Assembly: GCA_029210865.1 (NCBI GenBank)
Contig: JARGGE010000180.1
Span: 1-6,099, forward strand
Direction of reading: 5' to 3'
Source of the DNA: Trueperaceae bacterium
GTDB taxonomy: Bacteria; Deinococcota; Deinococci; Deinococcales; Trueperaceae
DNA: 6,099 nucleotides
Shown: positions 5,961 to 6,099 of the stretch, in pieces
How the letters are laid out: each line of letters opens with the position of its first letter
Position numbering within the stretch: the stretch's first letter is position 1
Position numbers and translations under genes: made by a program
Notes under the pieces: model-generated
Databases searched by the model: none
Told to the model about the DNA's origin: nothing
Seen by the model: the letters and a program-made list of their open reading frames with translations, nothing else

Positions 5961-6099
5961 GCGGCGACGCGGCGGGCGCAGGCGGGGCCGGCGGGGTGGG
6001 CGGAGTCGGTGCGGCCGATGCGCGCCCGGCCGACGCGCGCCCCAACGTCCTGTGGATCGTCGCCGACCAGCTGCGCTACCAGGCGCTCTCGTCGAGCGG
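5957..6099 (+). CDS. Sulfatase / alkaline-phosphatase-superfamily enzyme, N-terminal fragment
   Basis: Only 47 codons lie before the right edge. After a Gly/Ala-rich tail of about 28 residues comes R-P-N-V-L-W-I-V-A-D-Q-L-R-Y-Q-A-L, the opening strand of the sulfatase family (compare the usual RPNvLfIvtDqqRyD). D37 would be the first metal-ligand Asp, followed by Gln where many arylsulfatases have a second Asp. The D-Q form is frequent in choline-sulfatase-like and phosphonate monoester hydrolase-like members. The catalytic Cys/Ser motif (C/S-x-P-x-R) is beyond the window, so activity and substrate are unknown. There is no signal peptide or lipobox, which suggests a cytosolic enzyme. The ATG at 5957 overlaps the peptidase stop as ATGA, implying coupling in the same operon, though no Shine-Dalgarno is seen. 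Confidence 0.82.
   Translation, partial: MSGDAAGAGGAGGVGGVGAADARPADARPNVLWIVADQLRYQALSSS
6014..6043 (+). repeat. 15-bp in-frame tandem duplication (ADARP twice)
   Basis: The copies at 6014-6028 and 6029-6043 are identical except for two bases and encode Ala-Asp-Ala-Arg-Pro twice, residues 20-29 of the sulfatase-family protein. The second copy's R-P begins the conserved R-P-N-V-L-W strand. The duplication looks like a small slippage or expansion event that lengthened the N-terminal linker. Confidence 0.75.

Overview
The window comes from a very GC-rich bacterial chromosome (roughly 70 % GC by eye, with codons ending almost always in G or C). It holds one compact transport and catabolism locus with almost no spare DNA. 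The solute-binding protein has a plain Sec signal peptide and no lipobox cysteine, so it is probably free in a periplasm, which favours a two-membrane organism. The overall style would fit a Deinococcota or Trueperaceae-like lineage, but that is an impression and not something the sequence proves.

Layout: (1) positions 1-1038, minus strand, a LacI-family transcription regulator whose last few residues run off the left edge. (2) A 303-bp divergent intergenic region with a good sigma70-type promoter for the rightward genes, a weak CG-centred operator-like palindrome over its -10 region, and an 8-bp perfect inverted repeat bracketing the promoter. (3) Rightward genes: an OppA/DppA-type periplasmic binding protein (1342-2910), a strong intergenic hairpin (2933-2963), the two permeases OppB (3006-3935) and OppC (3932-4876), an M42-family metallo-aminopeptidase (4902-5960), and the first 47 codons of a sulfatase-superfamily enzyme (from 5957, cut by the right edge). 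The gene junctions are overlaps of 4 bp or a 25-bp gap, so everything downstream of the promoter looks like one operon.

How the parts could work together (inference): the binding protein captures a peptide or peptide-like ligand, OppBC carries it across the inner membrane, and the cytosolic M42 enzyme trims it from the N-terminus. The sulfatase-family enzyme, which shows no secretion signal, would remove a sulfate, phosphonate or similar ester inside the cell. The LacI-type regulator would sense the substrate or a product and relieve repression. No ATPase subunits (OppD/OppF) are visible. They must be further downstream or elsewhere, and their usual place after oppC is taken by the peptidase. 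No RNA genes, mobile elements or CRISPR arrays were seen.
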